A stretch of DNA of 14,246 nucleotides from Gammaproteobacteria bacterium (GCA_020444775.1 JAGRHX010000492.1:1-14246); one strand, 5' to 3'; positions 1-6,669 are shown, counted from the first letter of the stretch. Notes: a model not told the origin generated them from the sequence alone. Numbers and translations: made by a program.

Positions 1-25
1 TCGCTCGTCGCTCGTCGCTCGTCGC
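1..25. repeat. 7-bp tandem repeat at window edge
   Basis: The window opens with three direct copies of TCGCTCG followed by a partial fourth (TCGC). The array may extend beyond the window to the left. It lies outside any gene I can support, upstream of birA, so length variation here would not obviously affect a protein. Confidence 0.7.
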
Positions 26-26
26 A

Positions 27-46
27 GCCCCGACCTTGTTTGGGGC
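27..46. other. short hairpin upstream of birA
   Basis: GCCCC at 27-31 and GGGGC at 42-46 form a 5-bp perfect inverted repeat around a 10-base loop. It could be the end of a terminator for a gene left of the window, but there is no T-run on either side, so the role is unknown. Confidence 0.3.
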
Positions 47-191
47 CTTGCGCGGACGGCTCGCCGTGGATGATAGCAGCGCCGCGAGGTGGCAACGACG
101 ATGGTGAGCTTGATGTAGGCGACGTGGTCTGCGCGCATGGCTCCCGCCGGGCGCTGGCGTGACCCACCACGCCAGATGCGCGACGGTGACG

Positions 192-197
192 TATGAT
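192..197 (+). promoter_or_regulatory. possible -10 box for birA
   Basis: TATGAT (one mismatch to TATAAT) lies six bases before the likely birA ATG. Transcription from it would begin at or next to the start codon and give a leaderless message, which would fit the absence of a Shine-Dalgarno site. No convincing -35 box is found about 17 bases upstream, so this is weak. Confidence 0.2.
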
Positions 198-203
198 CCG
201 AGC

Positions 204-1181
204 ATGGTTGAAAGAGCGCTTTTGCAACGATTGAGCGATGGTCGCCTGCAGCGATACACCGACCTGCAGCGCGGCTTCGGGCTCGATGCGGCCGGGCTGG
301 GCGCGGTCATCGCACGGCTGCAGGCGTTGGGTCTGGACATCCGCTCCGAGATCGAGGCAGGGGAATCCGGATATCGGCTGGGCTCGGCGCTGGATCTGCT
401 CGACCAGACGGCGATCGTGGATGGTATGAGTCCGCTCGCCCGGCACTGCTTCGGTAGCCCCGGCGTGTTGCTCAGCACGCCCTCGACCAATCAGGTGCTG
501 TTGGAGCATGAGCGAGGTGGTGACCTGCGCGCGTGTCTGGCGGAGCACCAATCCGCTGGCCGGGGTCGCCGCGGACGTGATTGGGTGTCGCCATTCGGCC
601 GCAATCTGTATGTCTCGGTGAGGTACGCGATGGCGCTGCCGGCACAATCGCTGCCCGGTCTCAGCCTGGCCGCGGGTGTCTGTCTCGCTGAGTCTCTGGC
701 GGCGCTCGGGGTGCGTGGCATCGGGCTGAAATGGCCCAATGATCTGGTCACCTTGCGTGGCAAGCTGGGGGGGATCCTCATCGAGCTGGGTGGCTGTGAG
801 GACGGTGTATGGCCGGTCGTGATCGGCGTCGGCGTGAACGTCGATCTGCCTGTCGAGGCGACCCGTCGGGTCGGTCAGCCAGCCACCGATCTGCGCCACG
901 AGCTTGGCGCGCGACCGGCTCGCAATCCTTGTGCAGCCCGGCTTCTGGATGCACTCGCCGAGTGCCTGGTCGAGTATCAGCGCTGCGGGCTCGATACGTT
1001 CAGGCAACGCTGGTCGCGGCTGGACGTGCTGGCGGGGCGTCCGGTGCGCGTTCAGAACGGCGAGGCCATCGTCGAGGGCGTGGCCCGTGGTATTGATGTC
1101 ACGGGTGCGCTACGCGTCGAGACGGCGGCGGGGATCTTGAAGCTGGATGCTGGGGATGTGAGCGTGCGGGCGGTGACCTGA
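204..1181 (+). CDS. birA: Bifunctional biotin-[acetyl-CoA-carboxylase] ligase / biotin operon repressor BirA
   Basis: BirA makes biotinyl-5'-AMP and transfers biotin to the carrier lysine of acetyl-CoA carboxylase (AccB). In many gammaproteobacteria it also represses biotin synthesis genes. From the ATG at 204 the protein is 325 residues, a normal family length. An N-terminal winged-helix region (about 1-62) precedes the catalytic domain. Visible motifs are the adenylate loop GRGRRGR (119-125), LKWPNDL with the biotin-contacting lysine at 176, GKLGGILIE (186-194) and GVGVNVD (208-214). A small C-terminal beta domain spans about 275-323. The HTH region suggests a regulator as well as an enzyme. 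A GTG at 159 is in frame, but the ATG at 204 puts the start right at the HTH, as in family members; neither start has a clear ribosome site. The SPOR gene follows after 155 bases. Confidence 0.96.
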   Translation: MVERALLQRLSDGRLQRYTDLQRGFGLDAAGLGAVIARLQALGLDIRSEIEAGESGYRLGSALDLLDQTAIVDGMSPLARHCFGSPGVLLSTPSTNQVLLEHERGGDLRACLAEHQSAGRGRRGRDWVSPFGRNLYVSVRYAMALPAQSLPGLSLAAGVCLAESLAALGVRGIGLKWPNDLVTLRGKLGGILIELGGCEDGVWPVVIGVGVNVDLPVEATRRVGQPATDLRHELGARPARNPCAARLLDALAECLVEYQRCGLDTFRQRWSRLDVLAGRPVRVQNGEAIVEGVARGIDVTGALRVETAAGILKLDAGDVSVRAVT

Positions 1182-1184
1182 TAG

Positions 1185-1340
1185 ATGTCGATTCGAACGA
1201 GCAGATCGGCCCGTGCTGTCCTGGCTGCGCGCGGACGGACGGTTGCAGTGTCTTGCCAGAAGTCGCGACCCAAACCCCGGCGGGACGCGCCGTCAGGGCG
1301 TATTTGGGCTGTTGACGATGGGATCGCGGCGCGGATATGA
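1185..1340 (+). CDS. doubtful 51-aa ORF between birA and the SPOR gene
   Basis: This 51-codon frame begins directly after the birA stop (TGA TAG ATG). Its TGA overlaps the ATG of the SPOR gene as ATGA, an arrangement typical of coupled genes. Against it, the product is arginine-rich with no recognisable domain, third-position GC looks lower than in the flanking genes, and there is no ribosome binding site. It occupies the slot where coaX often lies but shows no CoaX motif. It may be only the leader of the SPOR gene. Confidence 0.2.
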   Translation: MSIRTSRSARAVLAARGRTVAVSCQKSRPKPRRDAPSGRIWAVDDGIAARI

Positions 1341-2206
1341 AGCTGGTCACGCTGGTGTTGTTGCTCGCCAACCTTGGCTATTTCATCGTCCAGTATCGGA
1401 CCGCGGGCGACGCGCCCGGTGGCGGCTCGAATCGCTCGTCAGCATCGGACGTCGCCAGCGCGGCCGAGCGGCGCGCCTTGCCGCTGCTCAGCGAGGTTCC
1501 GCCATCGATGCTGACGGAGATGGCCGCCGAGGCTCGGGTCCGCGAAGCGCAATCCGACGACAGCACAGCGCTGGAAGGGGACGCGCGGCAAGCCGACGCC
1601 AGGTCACCGGAACCGGATGCGAACGCCACTACCGAGCTGGCAGCCGACGGGCTGGCCAGGCCGCTCGGCATGTCCGCAAGACTCCCGGGGCCGCCTGGCG
1701 TAGCTGGCGCGGGCCCGGCAACGGCGGGGCGCAGATGCTTCACGGCCGGCCCGCTGCAGGACGAGGTCTTGCAGCAGCGGCTGCAGACCTGGCTCACGAC
1801 CTCGGGCCTGTCGGTGACATCACGGGTCGAGGAGCGTCAGGAAACGGCTCTGTACTGGATTCACCTGCCACCTTTCGCAACTCGAGCCGAGGCGTTGGCC
1901 CAGGTGAGGGCGTTGAAGGCAGCCGGCGTCGACGACATCGGTCTGATAGATCGTGGCGACATGGCTGGCGCCGTGTCGTTGGGGGTCTACCGGCAGCGGG
2001 CCTCCCTGGAACGACGGCTCGCGGATCTGCGTGACAAGGGCTACGAACCGACCGTCACGCCACGGTTGAGAAGCGTATCGGTGGTCTGGTTGGACATTCT
2101 TGCGGCGCCGACGGCGGGATTCGAAGTAGGACACCTCAAGTCTCGTTTCGAATCTGTAGACTTGGTTCCAACCCCTTGTCCCGACAGCGAAATTGCGGGG
2201 AACTAA
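1337..2206 (+). CDS. SPOR-domain membrane protein
   Basis: A 289-residue protein with a single N-terminal hydrophobic segment (about 3-19, uncleaved anchor) and a long Ala/Asp/Glu/Pro-rich, probably disordered periplasmic linker (about 22-130). A C-terminal SPOR-like domain covers about 134-255 and starts with CFTAGPLQDE, a form of the family's 'C-x-x-x-G-P' opening. SPOR domains bind glycan strands lacking stem peptides at the division septum, so septal localisation is inferred. Homologues with this layout commonly sit next to birA/coaX in gammaproteobacteria. The last 30 or so residues run beyond the domain and have more A/T-ending codons than the rest. A strong hairpin follows the stop. 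The exact cellular role is unknown. Confidence 0.8.
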   Translation: MKLVTLVLLLANLGYFIVQYRTAGDAPGGGSNRSSASDVASAAERRALPLLSEVPPSMLTEMAAEARVREAQSDDSTALEGDARQADARSPEPDANATTELAADGLARPLGMSARLPGPPGVAGAGPATAGRRCFTAGPLQDEVLQQRLQTWLTTSGLSVTSRVEERQETALYWIHLPPFATRAEALAQVRALKAAGVDDIGLIDRGDMAGAVSLGVYRQRASLERRLADLRDKGYEPTVTPRLRSVSVVWLDILAAPTAGFEVGHLKSRFESVDLVPTPCPDSEIAGN

Positions 2207-2226
2207 GGCATTCCCTACAATACCGT

Positions 2227-2260
2227 CCGGGTGTCGCCAGTCGCTCGGTCTGACACCCGG
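2227..2260 (+). terminator. strong hairpin after the SPOR gene
   Basis: CCGGGTGTC (2227-2235) and GACACCCGG (2252-2260) form a perfect 9-bp, GC-rich inverted repeat around a 16-base loop, 20 bases after the SPOR stop codon. There is no following T-run, so it is not a textbook intrinsic terminator. It could instead stabilise the 3' end of the birA-SPOR message or be read by a DNA-binding protein. Confidence 0.4.
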
Positions 2261-2327
2261 GAGGCTGCGCGGGCGCGCCAGGCGAGCCTCGACAATGTTT
2301 GTGCGGCGGACGTTCGGCGATCGCGGA

Positions 2328-2357
2328 TTGCAAACGTCCCGGACTGTTTCACACTAC
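2328..2357 (+). promoter_or_regulatory. possible promoter for tRNA-Thr
   Basis: TTGCAA at 2328-2333 resembles a -35 box and is correctly placed for a start shortly before the tRNA at 2368. The matching -10 region (around 2351-2357, ACACTAC) is poor. The tRNA needs its own promoter if the hairpin at 2227-2260 stops upstream transcription. Confidence 0.2.
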
Positions 2358-2367
2358 CCAGTGCCTG

Positions 2368-2443
2368 GCCGGCTTAGCTCAGCTGGTAGAGCAGTTGCTT
2401 TGTAAGCTTCAGGTCGGGGGTTCGAGTCCCTCAGCCGGCACCA
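2368..2443 (+). tRNA. thrU: tRNA-Thr (anticodon UGU)
   Basis: A 76-base tRNA with CCA encoded. The acceptor stem GCCGGCT/AGCCGGC is perfect, the D arm is GCTC/GAGC, the anticodon loop is TTTGTAA (anticodon TGT at positions 34-36, reading ACA), and the T arm is GGGGG/CCCTC around TTCGAGT. The position after birA corresponds to E. coli thrU, which has the same anticodon. Oddly, the anticodon stem strands are GTTGC and GCTTC: pairs 27-43, 30-40 and 31-39 form, but 28-42 and 29-41 are U-U mismatches. The tyrU, glyT, thrT and tufB genes that follow thrU in E. coli are not here. Five Ts follow one base after CCA. The identity is clear; normal function is less so. Confidence 0.93.
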
Positions 2444-2480
2444 ATTTTTCGCAGTCTAGCTCGCACGCGGACGGTCCACC

Positions 2481-2545
2481 GGGTCCAACGTCGTTGGTAT
2501 CCCGGTACCAACCCGGTACCAACGCGGAACAATCCAGGTACCAAT
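2481..2545. repeat. GGTACCAA repeat and dyad cluster
   Basis: GGTACCAA occurs at 2504-2511, 2515-2522 and 2537-2544, with palindromic GGTACC cores spaced 11 and 22 bp apart, so all lie on the same helix face. The first two are tandem copies of an 11-bp unit, CCGGTACCAAC (2502-2512, 2513-2523). Overlaid are inverted repeats: CCAACG/CGTTGG (2485-2490, 2492-2497) and CGTTGGTA/TACCAACG (2492-2499, 2517-2524). The unit resembles the tRNA end CCGGCACCAAT (2435-2445) at 9 of 11 positions. It may be an operator for the downstream genes or copies derived from the tRNA end. Confidence 0.75.
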
Positions 2546-2581
2546 AGGGCCAGACGTCAGAGAAGATATCGAGCCGATACC

Positions 2582-2776
2582 GTGCATCGTGCAATGCCTT
2601 GCGTCCAAGCCAGCCCGCTCGTATCCATGGATGTGGCCGGCCGATACGCTCGCGCTCGGTGCGTACTCGGTGGCGGACGCGATGGATCCCCGTTGCTGCC
2701 ATTGGCCGATGAGGATGCCGGCTCGTTGGTACGCAACGCGTATGAACTCAATCCCAATTGGTTTGCAATCGCATGA
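2582..2776 (+). CDS. doubtful 64-aa ORF before the envelope operon
   Basis: From a GTG at 2582 (an ATG at 2594 is also in frame) this frame gives 64 residues with no recognised domain, signal peptide or membrane segment. Its TGA overlaps the ATG of the next gene as ATGA, the same junction seen at the following gene. Against it, third-position GC is only moderate, no ribosome site is seen, and the frame stays open upstream through the repeat cluster without a clear start. If it is not a gene, 2444-2772 is about 330 bases of non-coding DNA holding only the repeats. Confidence 0.25.
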   Translation: MHRAMPCVQASPLVSMDVAGRYARARCVLGGGRDGSPLLPLADEDAGSLVRNAYELNPNWFAIA

Positions 2777-3132
2777 CAGATCCGACCAACCGTTATCACT
2801 GGATCGTGACGCGTGACACCGTGCTCGGTGACAGCAGCGATGCGATAGGCAAGATAGGTCCGCGCGGCGCTCGCGAAAGACCGAGGTTCGACGATCTCAT
2901 CATTCGTGGCGTGCATTTCCGGTTGCTCAACGACGACGGTGAAGTGCAATTCACCGGCTATATCCTGGGCGAGTTCGACGGTGCGGAACCGCTGAGGGAC
3001 TATGGTCTGGAGAACGGTTGCACCCGGATCGAATACGAGCGAGACGGTCAGTGGGTGGCGTTCGATTCATCGGCGCGTGACCCGGGCGGTTCCGCGGCCG
3101 GCAGCGGCACGAACGACGCCGGTCCGGAATGA
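2773..3132 (+). CDS. hypothetical protein, 119 aa
   Basis: I do not recognise the family. From the ATG at 2773 the product is 119 residues, probably cytoplasmic, as it has no signal peptide or membrane segment. The central part (about 15-100) alternates hydrophobic and charged residues with many Gly and Asp turns, for example FDDLIIRGVHFRLLNDDGEV and ILGEFDGAEPL, suggesting a small beta-rich fold. The last 15-20 residues are Gly/Ser/Asp-rich and likely disordered. A TTG at 2758 would add five residues but has no better ribosome site. The stop overlaps the start of the TPR gene (ATGA at 3129-3132), so it is probably co-translated with the envelope genes. A longer frame on the opposite strand (2557-2949) is treated as a shadow. 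Confidence 0.65.
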   Translation: MTDPTNRYHWIVTRDTVLGDSSDAIGKIGPRGARERPRFDDLIIRGVHFRLLNDDGEVQFTGYILGEFDGAEPLRDYGLENGCTRIEYERDGQWVAFDSSARDPGGSAAGSGTNDAGPE

Positions 3133-4490
3133 GCAGGATGGCGCCAGTGTGTCCCCGCAACAAACCTGGTCCGTACCGGCCGTGGCGCGCGATTCTGGCG
3201 GCTAGCCGACTCGGACCCGGGCGGGTGCTGCGCACGATCCTGTTGGTGGCATGTCTTGGAACGCAGGTGCACGTGGTGCAAGCCGACGTGCAGACCGCAC
3301 GCGAGCTCATCGGGCGTGGCAGCTATGATCAAGCGCTGCAACAAATCGATGCCGCCCTGGCCAAGGATCCCGATGACCACCGGGCGCTGTTCCTCAAGGG
3401 AGTCGTACTTGCGGAGCAGAACAAGAATCAGGCCGCAATCGAGATTTTCACCCGACTCACGCGAGAGCATCCCGAGCTTCCTGAGCCGCACAACAACCTC
3501 GCCGTGCTGTACGCCGCTAACGGTGAGTACGACAAGGCACGCGATGCGCTGCTGGTCGCCATCAATACCCATCCGAGCTATGGGACCGCGCACGAGAATC
3601 TCGGTGACGTGTACGCCAAGATGGCGGGAATTGCCTACAACCGTGCGTTCAAGCTGGACGTGGACAATGCCACCGCGCAACGAAAGCTTGCGCTGATAGG
3701 CGATCTGTTCACCTTCAACCAGGGCGCCACAGCCCAGGCGTCGTCTGCCGGGCCGAGCGCCTCGCCGGTCGCATTGCGACCGCCGACACCGAGCGAGGCG
3801 GTATCCTCGGCAAAGCCGTCGTCCCAATCGATACCCCAGTCGACACCAATACCAGCGGTAAATCCAACGCCAGAACCGACCCCAACGCCAACCCGGTCGG
3901 TCGCCGCCACTACCGGACCGGGGGCGCCAAGTCGTTCCGTGGCCGTGGAATTGCCACCTGCGCGCCAGGTCGACCGACAGCGTCCGCCGGCCGAGACGCG
4001 TGCTGCCGCCGCACCCGCCGCTGGGGAGCAGGCCGGGACCGCGTCCTCGGGTGGTGTCACCAGCCGCGAGGCCAGGCGGCCCGCCCCGTCTGACGAGGAC
4101 AGGACTCGAAACGCACCATCGAAGGCGTCCATGGCCGACCTGCGCGAGGAATTGTTCGCCACGCTCACGGCCTGGGCGGAAGCCTGGTCCAGACAAGCGG
4201 TCGGCGATTATCTGTCTTTCTACGACGGCAGCTTCGCGCCGCCGGAAGGTCGATCGCGGCGTAGCTGGGAGCAGCTTCGTGACCAACGTCTGAGCGCCCC
4301 GAGCTTCATCAAGGTTCAGCTGTTCGAGCCCGAGGTCGTGCGCAATGATGGCGAGCGAGCCGTGGTCGAACTCGTGCAGAGATATGAATCCAATACCTAT
4401 CAGGACCGTGTGCGGAAGCGGATCGGGCTGATCCGACGCTCTGATGGGTGGCGGATAACCAGTGAAACGACCACCGAAAAAATCAACTGA
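3129..4490 (+). CDS. secreted TPR protein with C-terminal NTF2-like domain
   Basis: A 453-residue protein, probably periplasmic. A basic N-terminus and hydrophobic stretch (about 34-49) end in VVQA-D, a plausible signal cleavage site near 52. Tetratricopeptide repeats follow at about 55-190, with typical spacing in ARELIGRGSYDQALQQIDAA and HNNLAVLYAANGEYDKARDA. Next come a Ser/Pro/Thr-rich linker (about 200-335) including PEPTPTPTR and a C-terminal NTF2/SnoaL-like domain (about 340-450) ending RSDGWRITSE. TPRs usually hold partner proteins. The domain matches the C-terminal domain of the next gene in kind, suggesting shared recognition. The ATG at 3129 overlaps the previous stop; an ATG at 3138 or a GTG at 3225 would give a more usual signal-peptide length. 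The TGA shares a base with the transpeptidase ATG (TGATG). Confidence 0.82.
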   Translation: MSRMAPVCPRNKPGPYRPWRAILAASRLGPGRVLRTILLVACLGTQVHVVQADVQTARELIGRGSYDQALQQIDAALAKDPDDHRALFLKGVVLAEQNKNQAAIEIFTRLTREHPELPEPHNNLAVLYAANGEYDKARDALLVAINTHPSYGTAHENLGDVYAKMAGIAYNRAFKLDVDNATAQRKLALIGDLFTFNQGATAQASSAGPSASPVALRPPTPSEAVSSAKPSSQSIPQSTPIPAVNPTPEPTPTPTRSVAATTGPGAPSRSVAVELPPARQVDRQRPPAETRAAAAPAAGEQAGTASSGGVTSREARRPAPSDEDRTRNAPSKASMADLREELFATLTAWAEAWSRQAVGDYLSFYDGSFAPPEGRSRRSWEQLRDQRLSAPSFIKVQLFEPEVVRNDGERAVVELVQRYESNTYQDRVRKRIGLIRRSDGWRITSETTTEKIN

Positions 4491-5782
4491 TGGCTTGCTC
4501 GATCGACGCTCGCGCGCGCAACAGCCCTACGGCGTTGAGGTGCATCGGTATCATCCTCGGACTGTTCGCCCTGGTGTTGCCATCTGTTCACGCGGAACCG
4601 ACGCTGGATGACGCTGAGCTGGCGGTCGTGAGCGCATTACGCAAGATGGCCAGCGGCGACGCCCTCGGGGCTCAGCGCGTGCTCGAGCCAATCATCAAGT
4701 CCAAGCCGTATTTCCAGCTCGCGCAGCTGGTCTATGCGGACGCGCTGCAAACGCTGGCTGGTCGTGGTCCCGAGCTGAGCATCGCCCAGGCCCAGGCTCA
4801 GCTCCGAGCGTTGCGTCAAGAAGCGCTGGTACGCTCGCGTTATGTCCTGAACGAGCGTCAGGCTCGAGCGATGCCTGCCAATGCCCTGCCCGATGTGCTG
4901 ATCAAGGCAGCTGATGACGTCCGACACGCGATCGTCGTGGACGCGCAGGCGTCTCGCTTACTGCTCTTCGAACGGGGCCCTCAGGGGCTGCGCTTGACCC
5001 GTGACCACTACGTGTCGATTGGCAAGAAGGGCGCTCGAAAGGATCGAGAGGGCGACCAGCGCACGCCCGTCGGCGTGTACTTCGTCACCGCTCGGATCAA
5101 GGCCGATACCTTACCGGACTTTTACGGTGTCGGTGCGCTACCGGTGAACTACCCCAACGAATGGGATATGCGTCTGGGACGTACCGGGTACGGTATCTGG
5201 ATACACGGTGTGCCTAGTGATACCTATGCCCGCCCGCCACGCGCCAGTGATGGCTGCATGGCCTTGTCCAACGAGCACCTGTCCGACCTGCTGCGTATCC
5301 AGAATACCTTGGAGATGCCGGTGATCATCGCCGACACGCTCAACTGGGTGAGTCCCGACGACATCCAACGACAGCGACGGGAATGGGTCAAGAGAATCGA
5401 AGACTGGCGGACCGACTGGGAGAGCCGGGATCAGAGACGCTATGCGCGTCACTATGCATCGAGCTTCGAGACTGGTGGCTATGACCAGTCCAGCTGGCTG
5501 GCGTACAAGGCGCGCGTCAACGGCCAGAAGAAGTACATCCGTGTCGGCGTCAAACGCCTGAGTCTGTACCGGTATCCCGGCGAACACGACATGGTGGTCG
5601 CGAGCTTCGAGCAGGACTACCGAAGTGACAACTTCGCGCAGGAAAGTCAGAAACGTCAGTATTGGCGCAAGGATATCGACGGCCAGTGGCGCATCGTCTA
5701 CGAGGGAGCGGTGAGATTGAGCCCCGAGCACCTTCGCGGTATCCCCTATTCGGCACGGGCCAGGCTCACCAGTCTGGACTGA
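4490..5782 (+). CDS. L,D-transpeptidase (YkuD) with C-terminal NTF2-like domain
   Basis: A 430-residue exported enzyme of the YkuD family, which forms or cleaves L,D bonds in peptidoglycan stem peptides or links peptidoglycan to proteins. The signal peptide spans about 1-35, with likely cleavage at VHA-E. A helical region (about 38-130) precedes the catalytic domain (about 146-284). Active-site residues visible are H239 in IHGVPSD and the nucleophile C256 in ASDGCMALSN. The usual SHGC-x-R motif here reads SDGC-M-A: the His before Gly-Cys is Asp and the following Arg is Ala. Such changes occur in specialised members, so activity is plausible but the substrate is unclear. The NTF2-like domain (about 300-408) ends DIDGQWRIVYEGAV, like the end of the previous protein. 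The gene is convergent with ubiA, 20 bases away, with no good terminator. Confidence 0.9.
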   Translation: MACSIDARARNSPTALRCIGIILGLFALVLPSVHAEPTLDDAELAVVSALRKMASGDALGAQRVLEPIIKSKPYFQLAQLVYADALQTLAGRGPELSIAQAQAQLRALRQEALVRSRYVLNERQARAMPANALPDVLIKAADDVRHAIVVDAQASRLLLFERGPQGLRLTRDHYVSIGKKGARKDREGDQRTPVGVYFVTARIKADTLPDFYGVGALPVNYPNEWDMRLGRTGYGIWIHGVPSDTYARPPRASDGCMALSNEHLSDLLRIQNTLEMPVIIADTLNWVSPDDIQRQRREWVKRIEDWRTDWESRDQRRYARHYASSFETGGYDQSSWLAYKARVNGQKKYIRVGVKRLSLYRYPGEHDMVVASFEQDYRSDNFAQESQKRQYWRKDIDGQWRIVYEGAVRLSPEHLRGIPYSARARLTSLD

Positions 5783-5802
5783 GGCATGCGCGAGGCCCGT
5801 CG

Positions 5803-6669
5803 TCAGTAAGCGACGATCAGACCGGCGAAGATCATGGCGCCGACCCAGTTGTTGTTGAGAAAGGCGCGAAAGCAGGCTTCCCGTTCCCGATCGCGGATCA
5901 GATACTGCTGATAGACCATCAGCGCGCAGCCGCCGGCAAGACCGAGATAGTAGCTCGTACCCAACGACTGCATCGCGCCGACCCACAACATGATGGCGAC
6001 AAACAGCAGTTGCAGCATCGCGGTGACCACCCTGTCGGCATCGCCGAGCAGCACCGCAAGCGATTTGATCCCCACCCGACGGTCGTCATTGCGATCCACC
6101 ATGGCATACATCGTGTCGTAGGCGATGGTCCAGACGAAGTTCGCCAGTAACAGCAGCCAGGCGATTGGCGAGATGGCATTGGCCTGGGCCGCGTACGCCA
6201 TCGGGATCCCCCAGCTGAACGCCAGTCCCAGCACCAGTTGTGGTAGATGCGTGACGCGCTTCATGAACGGATAGCTGATGGCGAGCGCCAGTCCGGGCAC
6301 CGCCAGCGCAATTGTCAGCAAGTTTGTGGTCGATACCAGAGCCAGGGCCAGCAGACCCAGCAGCAGGAACAAGGTGATCGCCTCGCGCGGGGTGACCCGA
6401 CCAGTTGCCAGTGGTCGATTTCGGGTGCGCTGCACATGGCCATCGACGTGCCGATCGGCGAAATCGTTGATCACGCATCCGGCCGCGCGCATCACCATCA
6501 CGCCGAGCGTGAAGACCAGCAGATTGTGCAGATCGGGGACACCGTCTGCGGCCATCCACAGGGCCCAGAGGGTGGGCCACATCAGCAGCAGCGCGCCGAT
6601 CGGTCGGTCGAGCCGCATCAGCGCGGCATAGTCGTTGAATCTGGAACGTCGAAGCGCGAGCGGGAACAT
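5803..6669 (-). CDS. ubiA: 4-hydroxybenzoate polyprenyltransferase UbiA
   Basis: UbiA is an inner-membrane prenyltransferase that attaches the polyprenyl tail (octaprenyl in E. coli) to 4-hydroxybenzoate in ubiquinone biosynthesis. The 288-residue product has the family length and about eight or nine hydrophobic segments. Both Mg2+/pyrophosphate-binding Asp motifs are intact: NDFADRHVD (68-76) and [13 protein letters not shown] (184-196). The early LMRLDRPIG is also typical. Chorismate lyase (ubiC), often adjacent, is not in the window; recG lies 69 bases upstream. It is the last gene of the minus-strand cluster, and a possible promoter of its own sits in the gap to recG. Confidence 0.96.
   Translation of the reverse strand: MFPLALRRSRFNDYAALMRLDRPIGALLLMWPTLWALWMAADGVPDLHNLLVFTLGVMVMRAAGCVINDFADRHVDGHVQRTRNRPLATGRVTPREAITLFLLLGLLALALVSTTNLLTIALAVPGLALAISYPFMKRVTHLPQLVLGLAFSWGIPMAYAAQANAISPIAWLLLLANFVWTIAYDTMYAMVDRNDDRRVGIKSLAVLLGDADRVVTAMLQLLFVAIMLWVGAMQSLGTSYYLGLAGGCALMVYQQYLIRDREREACFRAFLNNNWVGAMIFAGLIVAY

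Noticed and set aside
70..95. Minus-strand TATCAT with TTGCCA upstream as a leftward promoter
   Set aside because: The spacing is only 14 bases, and no gene is visible to the left within the window.
1..162. Open plus-strand frame from the window edge, ending in a TGA that overlaps the upstream GTG of birA
   Set aside because: It runs through the 7-bp repeats, is unlike any protein end I recognise, and overlaps a birA start I consider unlikely.
1213..2034. 273-codon plus-strand frame overlapping the SPOR gene
   Set aside because: Arg/Gly-rich shadow in a GC-rich region; the overlapping frame at 1337 has a membrane anchor and SPOR domain.
2136..2206. tRNA-like TTCGAATC and GGTTCCAACC stretches at the end of the SPOR gene
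   Set aside because: No cloverleaf can be built; the T-loop-like sequence has the wrong base at position 57, and no acceptor stem is present.
2557..2949. 130-codon minus-strand frame over the 119-aa gene
   Set aside because: No recognisable domain; it conflicts with a plus-strand gene that has coupled junctions and better coding character.
3048..4286. 412-codon open frame on the minus strand across the TPR gene
   Set aside because: Arg/Gly-rich translation with no domain. It is the antisense of a gene with a signal peptide, TPRs and an NTF2-like domain.
5798..5815. CGTCG/CGACG inverted repeat between the transpeptidase and ubiA ends as a bidirectional terminator
   Set aside because: Only 5 bp, no T-runs, and it overlaps the end of ubiA.
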